Shown in pieces: positions 24,843 to 34,081 of a stretch of DNA of 64,000 nucleotides. The notes beneath the pieces are model-generated. The model did no database searches. It was not told the DNA's origin and saw nothing but the letters and a program-made list of their open reading frames with translations. Made by a program: the position numbers and the translations under genes. The stretch is taken from NCBI RefSeq assembly GCF_000425065.1, contig NZ_AULB01000008.1, forward strand, positions 349,725 to 413,724, read 5' to 3'. Every line of letters starts with the position of its first letter. Within the stretch, counting starts at the first letter, position 1. Source of the stretch: Actinomadura rifamycini DSM 43936 (GTDB taxonomy: Bacteria > Actinomycetota > Actinomycetes > Streptosporangiales > Streptosporangiaceae).

Positions 24843-25721
24843 TCAGCCCCCGGCCAGGCGGGCGGCTTCGGCCAGCAGGTCCGCCTGCCGGCGGCGGTCG
24901 GCAGGGAACGGCATCCCGATGACCCGGTGCACGCCGGCCTCCGCCAGCTCCGCGAGGCGCTCGGCCGCCCGCGCGGGACCGCCGGTGAGCAGGCTCTCGC
25001 GCGCGGCCTCTTCGCTCATCCCGTACTCGGTCAGCCCCCGCACCTGCGCGTCGATCTCCGGCCCGGGCACGTCCCCCAGGCCGAAGCTGAGGCCGACCGT
25101 CACCTTCGGCACGGGCCGTCCGTACTCGGCGGCCAGCGGCGCGATGCGCTCCAGGCCCGCGGCCACCTCGGCGGGCGTCGAGAACGCCGGATACCACTCG
25201 TCGGCGAAGCGGGCGACGCGCCGCTCGGGCCCCGCGCCGATCAGCACGGGCGGCATCGGCGCCCCCGGCGACAGCGTCACCTCCGCGCCGTCCACCAGGG
25301 TCGGCTTCCCCTCCACGAGGCCCGGCAGGACTTCGAGGGCCGCGTCGGTGCGCCGTCCGCGCTCGGCGAACGGGACCCCGACCGCGCGGAACGCCGCGTC
25401 GCCGTGCACCGGTCCGCCGCTGCCGACGCCCAGCAGCACCCGCCCGTCCGACAGGTGCTGCAGGCTCGCGATCTGCTTCGCCGCCCAGGCCGGCTCCCGC
25501 AGCGGCAGCACCATGACGCCGAAACCGACGCGGACCCGCCGCGTCACGGCCGCGACGGCGGCCAGGACGAGCGTCGCGTCCAGGAACGGCCGCCCGGCGG
25601 GGATCAGGTGGTCGCCGACCCACACCGACTCGAACCCGGCGTCCTCCGCGTGCCTGGCGTGCCCGGCGACCGTCGCGGACGTGTCGACGCCGTGGCTCGG
25701 CAGGTTCAGCCCGATCTTCAT
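24843..25721 (-). CDS. LLM-class F420-dependent oxidoreductase
   Basis: A 292-residue luciferase-like TIM-barrel oxidoreductase. Motifs are MKIGLNLPSHGVDTSATV (barrel strand 1), GFESVWVGDHLIPAG, LQHLSDGRVLLGVGSGG and PPVLIGAGPERRVARFADEW. It probably uses F420H2 or FMN; substrate unknown. The ATG at 25721 overlaps the stop of the upstream quinone-oxidoreductase-like gene (ATGA), so the two are translationally coupled and may act on the same compound. Confidence 0.88.
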   Translation of the reverse strand: MKIGLNLPSHGVDTSATVAGHARHAEDAGFESVWVGDHLIPAGRPFLDATLVLAAVAAVTRRVRVGFGVMVLPLREPAWAAKQIASLQHLSDGRVLLGVGSGGPVHGDAAFRAVGVPFAERGRRTDAALEVLPGLVEGKPTLVDGAEVTLSPGAPMPPVLIGAGPERRVARFADEWYPAFSTPAEVAAGLERIAPLAAEYGRPVPKVTVGLSFGLGDVPGPEIDAQVRGLTEYGMSEEAARESLLTGGPARAAERLAELAEAGVHRVIGMPFPADRRRQADLLAEAARLAGG

Positions 25722-26665
25722 CGCCGCACCTCCAGCAGCGTCTTGCCGACGGTCCCGCGCGACTCGATCGCCGCGTGCGCGCCCGCCGCGTCCGCCAAGG
25801 GGAAGCGCCGCCCGATCAGCGGACGCACCGCACCGCGCGCCGCGTCGGCGAGGACCCTCTCGGTGCACGCCCGCACCTCCTCCGGCGTCGGCGCGAGCTC
25901 AACGAGCGTCACGCCGCGCGCGGCGGCGTCCTCCTCCGCGATACCGGCCCACTCGCCGCTCGCGAGGCCGAACGACACCATCCGTCCGCCGTCGCCCAGG
26001 AGCGTGAACGCCTCCCGGGCGATGCCGCCGCCGACGCCGTCGAACACGACACCGACCGCGCCGGCGCCCGCCGTCCAGCCGGGCTCGCGGTAGTCGACCA
26101 CCTCGTCGGCGCCGACCCGGCGCGCGACGTCCGCCTTGCGCGGCCCGCCGACCGCCGCGACGACGACCGCCCCCGCCGCCTTCGCGAGCTGCACGAGAAG
26201 CGTGCCGACGCCCCCGGCCGCCGCCTCGACCAGGACGCGCTCGCCGGGACGCGGCGGGGCGGCGCGCAGCAGCATCGCGGCCGTGCGGCCGTCCGCCAGC
26301 AGCGCGACCGCGTCGTCCAGGCCCAGCCCGTCCGGCACCTCGAACACCCCCGCCGCGTCCACGGCCGCCAGCTCGGCGTAGCCGCCGGACCCGCCCGTGG
26401 CGCTCACCACGCGCCGTCCGACCAGCGCGGGATCGGCGCCCGCCCCGACCGCCGTCACGATCCCCCCGACCCCGTTCCCGGGGACCACGGGCGGCTCCGC
26501 GCCGAACGGGGACGGACCGCCCGCCCGCATCTGCGTCTCAACGAACGTGATGTTCGCGAACTCGACCTCGACGAGCGCCTGCCCGTCCCCCGGCACCGGA
26601 TCGGGCGCCTCACCCGCGACGAGCACCTCCGGCCCGCCGAACTCCGTCAACCACACCGCACGCAT
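25718..26665 (-). CDS. Zinc-independent alcohol dehydrogenase/quinone oxidoreductase family protein
   Basis: A 315-residue medium-chain dehydrogenase/reductase. It has GroES-like N-terminal MRAVWLTEFGGPEVL and the NADPH-binding Rossmann segment VLVEAAAGGVGTLLVQLAKAAGA followed by ADEVVDYREPGW. The catalytic zinc Cys/His set of classical ADHs is missing, which is typical of QOR-type reductases of quinones or enones. The start is preceded at 45-75 bases by a promoter with a SoxR-like operator, consistent with redox-cycling control. It is coupled to the downstream LLM-class gene. Confidence 0.88.
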   Translation of the reverse strand: MRAVWLTEFGGPEVLVAGEAPDPVPGDGQALVEVEFANITFVETQMRAGGPSPFGAEPPVVPGNGVGGIVTAVGAGADPALVGRRVVSATGGSGGYAELAAVDAAGVFEVPDGLGLDDAVALLADGRTAAMLLRAAPPRPGERVLVEAAAGGVGTLLVQLAKAAGAVVVAAVGGPRKADVARRVGADEVVDYREPGWTAGAGAVGVVFDGVGGGIAREAFTLLGDGGRMVSFGLASGEWAGIAEEDAAARGVTLVELAPTPEEVRACTERVLADAARGAVRPLIGRRFPLADAAGAHAAIESRGTVGKTLLEVRR

Positions 26666-26709
26666 ACCGCCTCCACTGGCCGCACTACCGAAAACCGCAC
26701 AACACGGGC

Positions 26710-26740
26710 AGCATGCAACCTCAACCAGACTTGACCTCAA
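26710..26740 (-). promoter_or_regulatory. SoxR-like box with 19-bp-spaced promoter
   Basis: On the minus strand TTGAGG (26740-26735) and CATGCT (26715-26710) are separated by 19 bases, the long spacer of MerR-class promoters. Between them lies CCTCAAC-CAGA-CTTGACC (26719-26736, plus sense), close to the SoxR consensus CCTCAAG-N4-CTTGAGG. It sits about 45 bases upstream of the quinone-oxidoreductase ATG. No soxR gene is in the window. Confidence 0.45.
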
Positions 26741-26913
26741 GCCCGCGCACCGGCGAAGGAGGGAACCCGGCGTGATGCCACGCCCCCGTCGCCTGCCCGT
26801 ACCGACCACTCCCGCCACACGGGGGACGCAGGGCTGACGAATCCCTTTTCCGCCCCCGGCCGCATCTGTAAGCTTTCGCCGTACTCCGCCCCGCTGCCGG
26901 ACGACGAACAGGG

Positions 26914-27537
26914 ATGGCGATGCGCGCCCCGTTGGTACGTTCCCCCGCCCGGACGGTCCGCCGTGCGGCCCCGGCGCCGACGGCGCGCACGTCGTCCGCG
27001 TGCGCGACCGCGCTCGTCCTCGTGCTCGCGGGCTGCGGAACGTCCGGCACCTCCGGCGGCGACCTCGACCCGACCGGCACCTTCGCCACCGGCCCCGCGT
27101 CCGCCCCGACCCGCGCCGCGCCCGCCCCCTCCGCCGTCCCGACCGCCCGGCTGTACAAGACCGTCCTCGACCGGTACCGCGAGTACCAGAAGGTCTACAA
27201 GCAGGCGTACGAGAAGAACGACCCGTCCCGCCTCGCGTCCGTCGCCCTGGACCCGCTCCTCACGCAGGTCACCGACGACATCGAGGCGACCCGGGCCGAA
27301 GGCGAGATCTGGCGGTTCACGAACACCCACAACCCCCGCGTCTACGCCAAGTCGACCGACAGCACCAAGGTGTACGTCATCGACTGCATCCGGACCCTCG
27401 CCGGCTACCGCTACTCGGCCACCACCGGCGAACGCCTCGGCGGCGGCCCCGGCGACGCGTACCTCTACCGCTCGACCGTCCAGTGGGACTCCGGAACCTG
27501 GAAGGTCGCCGCGTCCGTCCGGGACCGCGCATGCTGA
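26914..27537 (+). CDS. Putative lipoprotein
   Basis: A 207-residue protein. An unusually long basic N-terminus (residues 1-27) precedes the lipoprotein signal ATALVLVLAGC (lipid Cys about 41). A Pro/Ala-rich linker leads to a compact domain starting TARLYKTVLDRYREYQKVYKQAYEKNDPSRL. The ending (AYLYRSTVQWDSGTWKVAASVRDRAC) recalls NTF2-like lipoproteins of actinomycetes. No named family can be given. It is the first gene of a plus-strand set that continues with a secreted protein and a kinase. Confidence 0.7.
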   Translation: MAMRAPLVRSPARTVRRAAPAPTARTSSACATALVLVLAGCGTSGTSGGDLDPTGTFATGPASAPTRAAPAPSAVPTARLYKTVLDRYREYQKVYKQAYEKNDPSRLASVALDPLLTQVTDDIEATRAEGEIWRFTNTHNPRVYAKSTDSTKVYVIDCIRTLAGYRYSATTGERLGGGPGDAYLYRSTVQWDSGTWKVAASVRDRAC

Positions 27538-27599
27538 CCCCCCGCGCCGTCCCGCCCCGCTCCGCCACCACCACCGCCACGTCCGACGAAGGACACGCG

Positions 27600-28373
27600 A
27601 TGCCTCGAACTCCATCCCTGCACCGTCGGCGCCGCACCGCCACGACCGTCCTCACCGCCACCGTCCTCGCTACCCCGCTCGTCACCGCCCTTCCGGCACA
27701 TGCCGCGCCATGCCAGAAAGTCGGGGGGGAAATGAGCTGTGCCGAGGGAGTTACGGAGGGCGGCTCCTCTGGCGGAGGGAACTCCTCAGGAGGCGGTGGA
27801 TCCGGCGGTGGGGGTTCTGCACTCCCTCCGCCGCATGAGGGCTTGACCGATGACCAGGCAACAGGCTTCGTGCCTGTGGACGCGGGAGCCCCACCGCCTG
27901 TAGCGGCGGCGCCTGCGACTTGGGAACTCGTGCAGAGAGCCATGGACGCAACTGCGTTCCCGGTACCAAGGGTTCACACAGCGCCGGCCGACAAGACCTA
28001 CGTGCGGACTGAGACATCACTCTGGGTTGACGGGTTCGAGGTCGTACAGACCGAACCCATCACTGTGGGTGACCAGACGGTTCAGGCGACCGCCACGCCG
28101 ATTTCGGTGACCTGGGACCTCGGCGAGAAGGAACTCGTCTGCGACAACGGCGGCAGCGAGAACGGCGCTACCTGCACCTACACGTATCAACGCGCCTCGG
28201 CCGGTCGGCCCGGCGGTGCCTACAGGATCACGGCGACGATTGCGTGGAACGTCTCTTGGACGTGTGAGGGATCCGACTGCGACGCGGCCGGTGGGAGCCT
28301 CGGCCAGCAGAGCATGACCTCGGTTCCAACACCGCTCGTCGTAGGCGAGATTCAGACGAACACAGGACACTGA
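27600..28373 (+). CDS. Secreted protein coupled to a Ser/Thr kinase
   Basis: A 257-residue protein with a Sec signal (RRRRTATTVLTATVLATPL, cleavage after HAA near 36), a Gly/Ser-rich linker (about 52-72) and a mature domain of about 170 residues rich in beta-strands. Two Cys pairs (LVCDNGGSENGATC and WTCEGSDC) suggest disulfides. Its stop overlaps the kinase start (TGATG), so the two are translated together, suggesting a ligand or accessory of the kinase's outer domain. DNA from about 27700 onward is less GC-rich than its surroundings. No family recognised. Confidence 0.7.
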   Translation: MPRTPSLHRRRRTATTVLTATVLATPLVTALPAHAAPCQKVGGEMSCAEGVTEGGSSGGGNSSGGGGSGGGGSALPPPHEGLTDDQATGFVPVDAGAPPPVAAAPATWELVQRAMDATAFPVPRVHTAPADKTYVRTETSLWVDGFEVVQTEPITVGDQTVQATATPISVTWDLGEKELVCDNGGSENGATCTYTYQRASAGRPGGAYRITATIAWNVSWTCEGSDCDAAGGSLGQQSMTSVPTPLVVGEIQTNTGH

Positions 28374-30157
28374 TGCCCCACGGTCGGAGCCTGCCGGGAT
28401 ACGTCGAGGTCGCCAAGCTGGGCGAGGGTGCCCAAGGCCGCGTCGTCCTCGCTCGGCACGAGTCCGGTGGCGTTCCCGTCGCCGTAAAGTACCTGGCCAC
28501 CGAACTGCTCACGGATGCCGCGGCAAAGGACACCTTTCGCAGCGAGGCCGAAGCTCTTAGGCGAGTGGCCGATGAGCATGTGGCGCGTTTGTTTTACTTC
28601 GTGGAATGGCAGGACGGCGCCGCGATCATTATGGAGGCGGTTCCCGGCCGATCGCTTCGCCGCGTTCTCGACGAACGCGATGCGCCACTCCAGCCCGAAG
28701 CCGCCCTTACGGCGCTGAAGGGGTCGCTTCTCGGTCTGGCGGCGGCTCACGAGGCCGGTGTAGTCCACCGCGACTATAAGCCGGCGAATGTGCTCGTGCA
28801 GGACAACGGCCGGAGCAAACTGATCGACTTCGGCATCGCCGTCCTCACCGGCCAGGGGGACAAGAGCGGCACACCCGCGTACATGGCGCCGGAACAGTGG
28901 AACGGCGACCCCGCTACTCCGGCCACCGACCTTTATGCGGCTACGTGCGTGTTCGTCGAATGCATCACCGGCAGGAAGCCGTTCGAAGCGACGACGATCG
29001 ACGAACTGCGCACCAAGCACATCAGCACCCGGCCGCCACTAGACCGCGTTCCCAAGGAGTTGCACCGTCTGGTCGAGCGCGGCATGGCGAAAAATCCGTC
29101 CGAGCGGATGTGGAGCGCGGTCGAGTTCGTGCGGGAGCTCGAGGAGACTGCCGCCCGGGCGTACGGTCCCGAGTGGGAACGACGAGGACTCATCGCCCTC
29201 GGCGCGTTGGCGGCGCTCGTCGGAACGGCCGTCCCGCTGGCCATGTTCAGCACCGCCCTCCTCGCTCCAGGCGTATCCGGACTGGGCGCAGGCTCGGGAG
29301 CCGCCGCCTCGGGCGTGGCCGGTCAGGCGGTCTCGGGAACCGGATACGTTCAGGGAGCCGCAACGGCGGATGTCGTCACCAAGGCCGCCGGGTCCACCTC
29401 TAAGGGATTCTTGTCCAAGCTGGGTGGGGGCAAGGGCGTAGCAGGCATAGGGACGGCGGGCGCGGGAGCCGTCGTCGCGGGGTGGCTGTTCTGGCCGTCG
29501 CCGCCGGACGCCGGAGGAGTAAGCCATGGCGCAGTGCATGGGTACTTCACGAAACCTGGAGTTCTCGTCGGCTCACCGAACATGCCCGCATCCGAGACCC
29601 CTTGGATGGATTTGAAGCTGTCGGCGACACCGGCTAGGGCTGAACCCGGTTCACGAGTCAAATTCATCCTGCACTTCCGCGCCCGCACACCCTGGGGCGG
29701 TGTTTACCTGCCCAACGGGCAGCGACAGTGCTACGGGGAGAACTCGAATCGTCCAGACGTGGAGCGCGAATACTCCTTTGGTTTCGGCGGCGGTTACGTG
29801 GCGCACGACCAAAACGAAAAATCGGCTATCTTAGCCCTCTACCCCTCACCGCCGGCGCATCGCGATGATCCACCCAAGGATGCGAACGCCATCATCCTAC
29901 GCGCATCAAGAAAAATGACTGGCGAGGCACAGCCATATGTCATGGCGCAGTGCGCCTTCATGAGCAGGTGGACAGAGACCCGGATCGTCACACTACCCGG
30001 GCCGAAGACACTCCCGCCGGGTAAGTACCTCGTCGCCCCTGCTGTGCCGCCCCGACTGGGCGAGACCTTTCTCGAAGGGGAGCCGATTTCGCCGGAATCG
30101 GCTGGGGCAATCACGGAGGGGCGGTTGCCGGTGTTGGAGGTGTTGGAGGACAGCTGA
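28373..30157 (+). CDS. Ser/Thr protein kinase with two membrane segments
   Basis: A 594-residue Hanks-type kinase: glycine loop KLGEGAQGRVVLARH, Lys in VAVKYL, catalytic loop VHRDYKPANVLV, DFGIAVL and SGTPAYMAPEQW. Hydrophobic segments near 270-295 and 360-380 enclose a Gly/Ala/Ser-rich stretch. The last 200 residues form an unrecognised domain with three Cys (RQCYGENSN, MAQCAF and others). There are no PASTA repeats. Base and codon use is less GC-extreme than in neighbouring genes, suggesting later acquisition together with the coupled secreted protein upstream. Confidence 0.88.
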   Translation: MPHGRSLPGYVEVAKLGEGAQGRVVLARHESGGVPVAVKYLATELLTDAAAKDTFRSEAEALRRVADEHVARLFYFVEWQDGAAIIMEAVPGRSLRRVLDERDAPLQPEAALTALKGSLLGLAAAHEAGVVHRDYKPANVLVQDNGRSKLIDFGIAVLTGQGDKSGTPAYMAPEQWNGDPATPATDLYAATCVFVECITGRKPFEATTIDELRTKHISTRPPLDRVPKELHRLVERGMAKNPSERMWSAVEFVRELEETAARAYGPEWERRGLIALGALAALVGTAVPLAMFSTALLAPGVSGLGAGSGAAASGVAGQAVSGTGYVQGAATADVVTKAAGSTSKGFLSKLGGGKGVAGIGTAGAGAVVAGWLFWPSPPDAGGVSHGAVHGYFTKPGVLVGSPNMPASETPWMDLKLSATPARAEPGSRVKFILHFRARTPWGGVYLPNGQRQCYGENSNRPDVEREYSFGFGGGYVAHDQNEKSAILALYPSPPAHRDDPPKDANAIILRASRKMTGEAQPYVMAQCAFMSRWTETRIVTLPGPKTLPPGKYLVAPAVPPRLGETFLEGEPISPESAGAITEGRLPVLEVLEDS

Positions 30158-30401
30158 GGCGGCGAGGCGCCCGAGGCATCGGGAGGCCGCTGCTATGATC
30201 GCCGCCATCGCGCGGGGCCGCGGCACGTCGCTCAGGATCATCGCCGGACGGATCGGCGATCCGCTCTTTTCCCCCGTCTCCCCCGCGCCGCGGCTCGTCG
30301 CCGACAATCGCATAGGAGACCGGCCGCCCGGTGGTCCGGTGCGCGGCGCCCGCCGGGTCCGCGGTGGTCTCCGTCCGTCGCACGTCCAGAGTTAGGTTCT
30401 C

Positions 30402-31886
30402 GTGTTGCTCTCCCCTAGGTTCGGCCGTCGTCCTGAGGCAGGCTCGGTGTGGGCGGCCGTGCGGGGGAACCGGCTGTTCTCGGTGGTGCTGCTCGCCGGG
30501 GTGCTGCTCCGGGTGACGACGATGCTCGGGTTTCCGCCGGCGCTCTGGTTCAACGACAGTTACGACTTCCTGCGGATCGCGAACGATCCGTTCCCGCACC
30601 AGTTGCGGCCGTCCGGGTACGGGTTGTTCCTGTGGTCGCTGAAGCCGTTCCACAGCCTGGCGCTCGTGACGTTCCTGCAGCATGCGGCGGTCGTGGGGAT
30701 CGCGGTGCTGGGGTACCGGATGCTGGTCCGGGACTTCGGGGTGCGGCGGCACTGGGCGGCGCTGGCGGTGGCGCCGGTCCTGCTGGACGCCTTCCAGATC
30801 GAGCTCGAGCATCTGCTGCTGTCAGACACGCTGTTCACGGTCCTGGTGTTCGGGGCGATGCTGCTGATGGCGCGGCCGGGGGCGGCGGGGTGGCGGCGGG
30901 CCGCCGTGGTGGGGGCGCTGCTGGGGCTGGCGTCGGTGACCCGGACGGTCGGGGTACCGCTGTTCGTGATCGTGGTGGTGTTCCTGCTGCTGCGGCGGAC
31001 GCGGTGGACGGCGGTCGCGGCGCTCGGCGCGGCGTTCGTCCTGCCGCTCGGAAGCTACGCGGCGTGGTACGGGTCGGAGCACGGCCGGGTCGGGATGAGC
31101 GGCGTGGACGGGATCTTCCTGTGGGGGCGGACGGCGGCGTTCGCCGACTGCGACGCGCACCGGCCGCCGCCGGACCTGGCGCGGCTGTGCCCGTACGGGG
31201 CGCCGGACGACCGGCCGGCGTCGTCGCACCAGATCTGGGAGGCGAACTCGCCGACCGGGTGGACGGACGGGGAGCCGTTCCCGGCGGAGACGAACGCGCT
31301 GGCGCAGCGGTTCGCGGTGTGGGCGATCATGAACCAGCCGTTCGACTACGCGCGGGTGGTGGCGTACGACTTCTTCGTGCGGACGTTCGCGTGGGAGCGG
31401 GACCGGTACCCGACGGTGGGGACGGAGGCGCGGTACCACTTCCCGACGGAGCCGCGGGCGCACCAGGACCTGCCGGTGATCGGCGGCGGGTACCGGACGG
31501 AGGTCGTGCGGGAGTACGCGCACGGGTCCGGGGAGACGCGGATCGTGGGCCCGTACGCGGACGTCATGCGCTGGTACCAGGAGCACGTGCGGGTGCCGGG
31601 GACGGTGCTCGGCGCGGTGCTGCTGGCGGGCGCGGCGGGGCTGCTGCGGCGGCGGGCGCGCCCGCGGACGTTCCTGTTCTGGGCGTCGGCGGTGACGCTG
31701 CTGGCGGTGCCGCCGATCACGGTCGACTTCGACTACCGGTACATGCTGCCCGCGATGCCGTTCGCGTGCTTCGCGGCGGCGGTGGCGTGGGGACGCGGGC
31801 GTCCGGCGGGGCCGACGCAGCGGGACGGGGAGCCGGACGAGCCGGGGACGGCGCGCGCCCGGGACACCGAACCGGCCCGCACCTGA
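30402..31886 (+). CDS. GT-C-type membrane glycosyltransferase/mannosyltransferase-like protein
   Basis: A 494-residue polytopic protein with about ten membrane segments. The first outer loop after helix 1 contains NDSYDFLRIAND, an acidic motif at the place where GT-C enzymes bind their polyprenyl-phosphate sugar donor. A large soluble loop (about 225-390) lies between the last helix groups. The C-terminal helix set contains TVDFDYRYMLPAMPF, as in PMT-like families. It probably transfers a sugar to a cell-envelope acceptor; the acceptor is unknown. The start GTG at 30402 has no strong ribosome binding site. Confidence 0.75.
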   Translation: MLLSPRFGRRPEAGSVWAAVRGNRLFSVVLLAGVLLRVTTMLGFPPALWFNDSYDFLRIANDPFPHQLRPSGYGLFLWSLKPFHSLALVTFLQHAAVVGIAVLGYRMLVRDFGVRRHWAALAVAPVLLDAFQIELEHLLLSDTLFTVLVFGAMLLMARPGAAGWRRAAVVGALLGLASVTRTVGVPLFVIVVVFLLLRRTRWTAVAALGAAFVLPLGSYAAWYGSEHGRVGMSGVDGIFLWGRTAAFADCDAHRPPPDLARLCPYGAPDDRPASSHQIWEANSPTGWTDGEPFPAETNALAQRFAVWAIMNQPFDYARVVAYDFFVRTFAWERDRYPTVGTEARYHFPTEPRAHQDLPVIGGGYRTEVVREYAHGSGETRIVGPYADVMRWYQEHVRVPGTVLGAVLLAGAAGLLRRRARPRTFLFWASAVTLLAVPPITVDFDYRYMLPAMPFACFAAAVAWGRGRPAGPTQRDGEPDEPGTARARDTEPART

Positions 31887-31934
31887 GTACTTGTACGGAT
31901 ATCGCGGACGGTTCCGACCTGCGAGCGTGACGGT

Positions 31935-32681
31935 GTGCGCCGATTCCTGCTCTTCTCCCTGCCGCCGCTGCTCGCCGTGACGTCCTGCGGGTTCGCGGGC
32001 GGGTCGGGCGAGGGCCGGGCGGCCGACGACGCCCGCGCGACGGCCCGGGGGGTCGCGGCGGAGCTGTACGACGCCGCGGACCGGCCCGCGCAGGACATCG
32101 GGCATCTCGCGGACGACATCGACGGCGTCGAGGTGCTGCGGGTGCGGCCGGACGGGCGGACCGGCGCGACGATCGTGGTCCGGGTGCCCGGGACGGGGCG
32201 GGAGGCGTGGCCGCACGATCAGCAGACCGTCACCGTCCGGCGCTGCTTCGAGCTGCGGCTCACCGAGCGGACCGAGTGGCGGGAGGAACCGGCGGGCGTC
32301 GACTGCCCGGCGGGCGCGCCGCTGACGTTCGCGCCGTGGCCGGAGGATCCCGACATCCCGTCCGTGGAGGAGATCGGGAAGGCGCTGCCGCGCGTGCCGG
32401 CCGGCGGCACGGTGGACGAGGCGGAGGTGCGGGAGGCCGTCGCGTCCCTCGGCCTCGACCCGCGGATCGAGGTGCGGGTGGGGACGGTCCCGACGGTGGA
32501 CGGCGTCGTCGGCGTCGTCCTGACCGTCAAGCCGTACTTCGGTGACGCGCTCGACTGCACGGTCGCCCGCGTCGCGCCCGGCGGGACGAAAGTGTGGGTG
32601 CCGCCGCGCATCCAGCGGATGCCCGGCGAGGCGGGCTGCGACCTGGGCAACGCCGTCTCCCCGCTCCCCCCGCCCCACTGA
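31935..32681 (+). CDS. Putative lipoprotein
   Basis: A 248-residue secreted protein with signal MRRFLLFSLPPLLAVTSC (lipid Cys at 18) and an N-terminal helix DARATARGVAAELYDAADRP. The following domain has a Cys pair (RRCFELRLTERT and VDCPAG) and further Cys near the C-terminus (LDCTVARV, GCDLGN). No named family. It follows the GT-C gene by 48 bases and may share its transcript. Confidence 0.7.
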   Translation: MRRFLLFSLPPLLAVTSCGFAGGSGEGRAADDARATARGVAAELYDAADRPAQDIGHLADDIDGVEVLRVRPDGRTGATIVVRVPGTGREAWPHDQQTVTVRRCFELRLTERTEWREEPAGVDCPAGAPLTFAPWPEDPDIPSVEEIGKALPRVPAGGTVDEAEVREAVASLGLDPRIEVRVGTVPTVDGVVGVVLTVKPYFGDALDCTVARVAPGGTKVWVPPRIQRMPGEAGCDLGNAVSPLPPPH

Positions 32682-32700
32682 CCCCGGACATCCGCGCGGG

Positions 32701-33603
32701 TCAGCCGCGGCCGTCCGCCCCGAACCAGGTCCCCGGGTGGTCGTCGGTACCGATCGGCCGCCCCCGACCGTCCCCGGCGCGTTCGCCGATCGCGAGTCCG
32801 AGGAGTTCGAGGGCCCGGGGCCGGTGCGGCGCGTGGGTGAGGTCGGCGCGTCCGTCCGTCCAGTGGGCGGTGAGGGCGTGCAGGACGCCGTCCGCGGCGA
32901 GCCCGTCGGCGAGGCGGACGAGCGGGCCCACCGGAGGCTCGGGCCCGGCGCCGCCCACGACGAAGGTCAGCGTCTCCTTGACGCCGCCCGCCGCCCGCGT
33001 CACACGCTGGGTGCCGACGAAGGCGCGTCCGGGCCCCGCGACGACGAGGAAGGTCCCCCGTGGCGCGCGGCGGCGGCAGAGGTCGGTGAGCATCGCCCGG
33101 TCCCAGGCCCGCAGGGCGGGCTCGCTCGTCCCCCAGCAGCGCGGCGCGGTGCCCGCGAGGGTCTCGCCGATCGTCTCGGCGGTGCGGCCGAGCTCCAGCG
33201 CCGCCGTGGCGCGGTGCACGACGCTCACCGTGAGCACCAGGTGGTGCCCGTCCGTCCGTTCGTGGGCCTCGTAGGCGGCGGGCGGCGCGCCGGGCACGGG
33301 GGCGAACATCGAACCGTCCCAGTCCAGCGGCTCGCCGGTGAGCCCGTCGTAATACCCGGCGTCGCCCGGCTCCTGCACGACCCACCGCGCGCCGGTCCCG
33401 TCGAGCGCGGTCCGCAGCGGCGGGGTGATCCGGGAGTCGTGCGGCGTCAGCAGGTGGAACGCTGGACGGTCAGTGGTCGCGATGGCGTCGAGCAGCCAGG
33501 ACGACAGCGGCACCAGCGGCCGATTCTGAACGACGACCACGGCCGCATCGGTGCGGGTGTCCACGGCCGGATGGACGGTCAACACGCCTCCCGCGGCGAC
33601 CAC
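32701..33603 (-). CDS. DUF6177 family protein (ESX-associated)
   Basis: A 300-residue soluble protein that I place in DUF6177, a family found beside type VII secretion and WXG-type effector genes. Landmarks are VVVVQNRPLVPLSSWLLDAI, FHLLTPHDSRITPPL, ARWVVQEPGDAGYYDGLTG and the C-terminal RPRALELLGLAIGERAG. No catalytic motif is evident. It overlaps the preceding 119-residue gene by 25 bases if the GTG at 33603 is used. A TTG at 33582 (TTGA overlap, with GGGAGG upstream) is an equally good start. Confidence 0.75.
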   Translation of the reverse strand: MVAAGGVLTVHPAVDTRTDAAVVVVQNRPLVPLSSWLLDAIATTDRPAFHLLTPHDSRITPPLRTALDGTGARWVVQEPGDAGYYDGLTGEPLDWDGSMFAPVPGAPPAAYEAHERTDGHHLVLTVSVVHRATAALELGRTAETIGETLAGTAPRCWGTSEPALRAWDRAMLTDLCRRRAPRGTFLVVAGPGRAFVGTQRVTRAAGGVKETLTFVVGGAGPEPPVGPLVRLADGLAADGVLHALTAHWTDGRADLTHAPHRPRALELLGLAIGERAGDGRGRPIGTDDHPGTWFGADGRG

Positions 33604-33938
33604 ACCCGACCACCGAGCCGCCGCACCAGTTCGTCCGCGAGCCGGTGGGCCGCCGCCGCGTCACCGTCGGCGCCGGACGCCCGGATCTCCGTCCACCAGT
33701 AGGGCACGCGGAGCCCTTCGTCCGCCCGGGGGCCGAGGAGTCGCCGCACGTCGTCGGCGACGTCCACGCGGCGTGCGTCCTCGATGCCCAGCACCGGACG
33801 GTCGCCGTCGTAGAGGCGCAGGACGGCACCGCCGCTATCCGGCCGGACCCGCAGCCCAGGCCCCGCGCCGACCAGCCCGCCGACGACGTCCGCGACGTCC
33901 GGCGGCACGGGCAGTAGAACGACCAGGTCATAGGTCAT
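33579..33938 (-). CDS. Small ESX-accessory-type protein
   Basis: A 119-residue acidic protein (MTYDLVVLLPVPPDVADVVG, GGAVLRLYDGDRPVLGIEDARRVD, RVPYWWTEIRAS) with no signal or membrane segment. It is immediately upstream of and overlapping the DUF6177 gene, an arrangement common in actinomycete ESX effector loci. Function unknown. The ATG at 33938 is preferred to the longer 33959 start. The 143 bases to the divergent plus-strand genes hold both promoters. Confidence 0.7.
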   Translation of the reverse strand: MTYDLVVLLPVPPDVADVVGGLVGAGPGLRVRPDSGGAVLRLYDGDRPVLGIEDARRVDVADDVRRLLGPRADEGLRVPYWWTEIRASGADGDAAAAHRLADELVRRLGGRVWSPREAC

Positions 33939-34081
33939 CGCGCCACGGATCCCGTCCACGGACCGTACGTTGACAAAGCGTCACGCCCCCTGTCACCAAT
34001 TCTGTGGACGATCACTGCGCAGGGCCTGAATAATACCGTTCGCCCCGCATCCGACGCTGTCCCCCCGAGCCGAGGAGCACA

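Noticed and set aside
30195..30395. Small plus-strand open frame upstream of the GT-C gene
   Set aside because: 66 codons, Arg/Gly/Pro-rich, without ribosome binding site or family resemblance; treated as non-coding promoter region.
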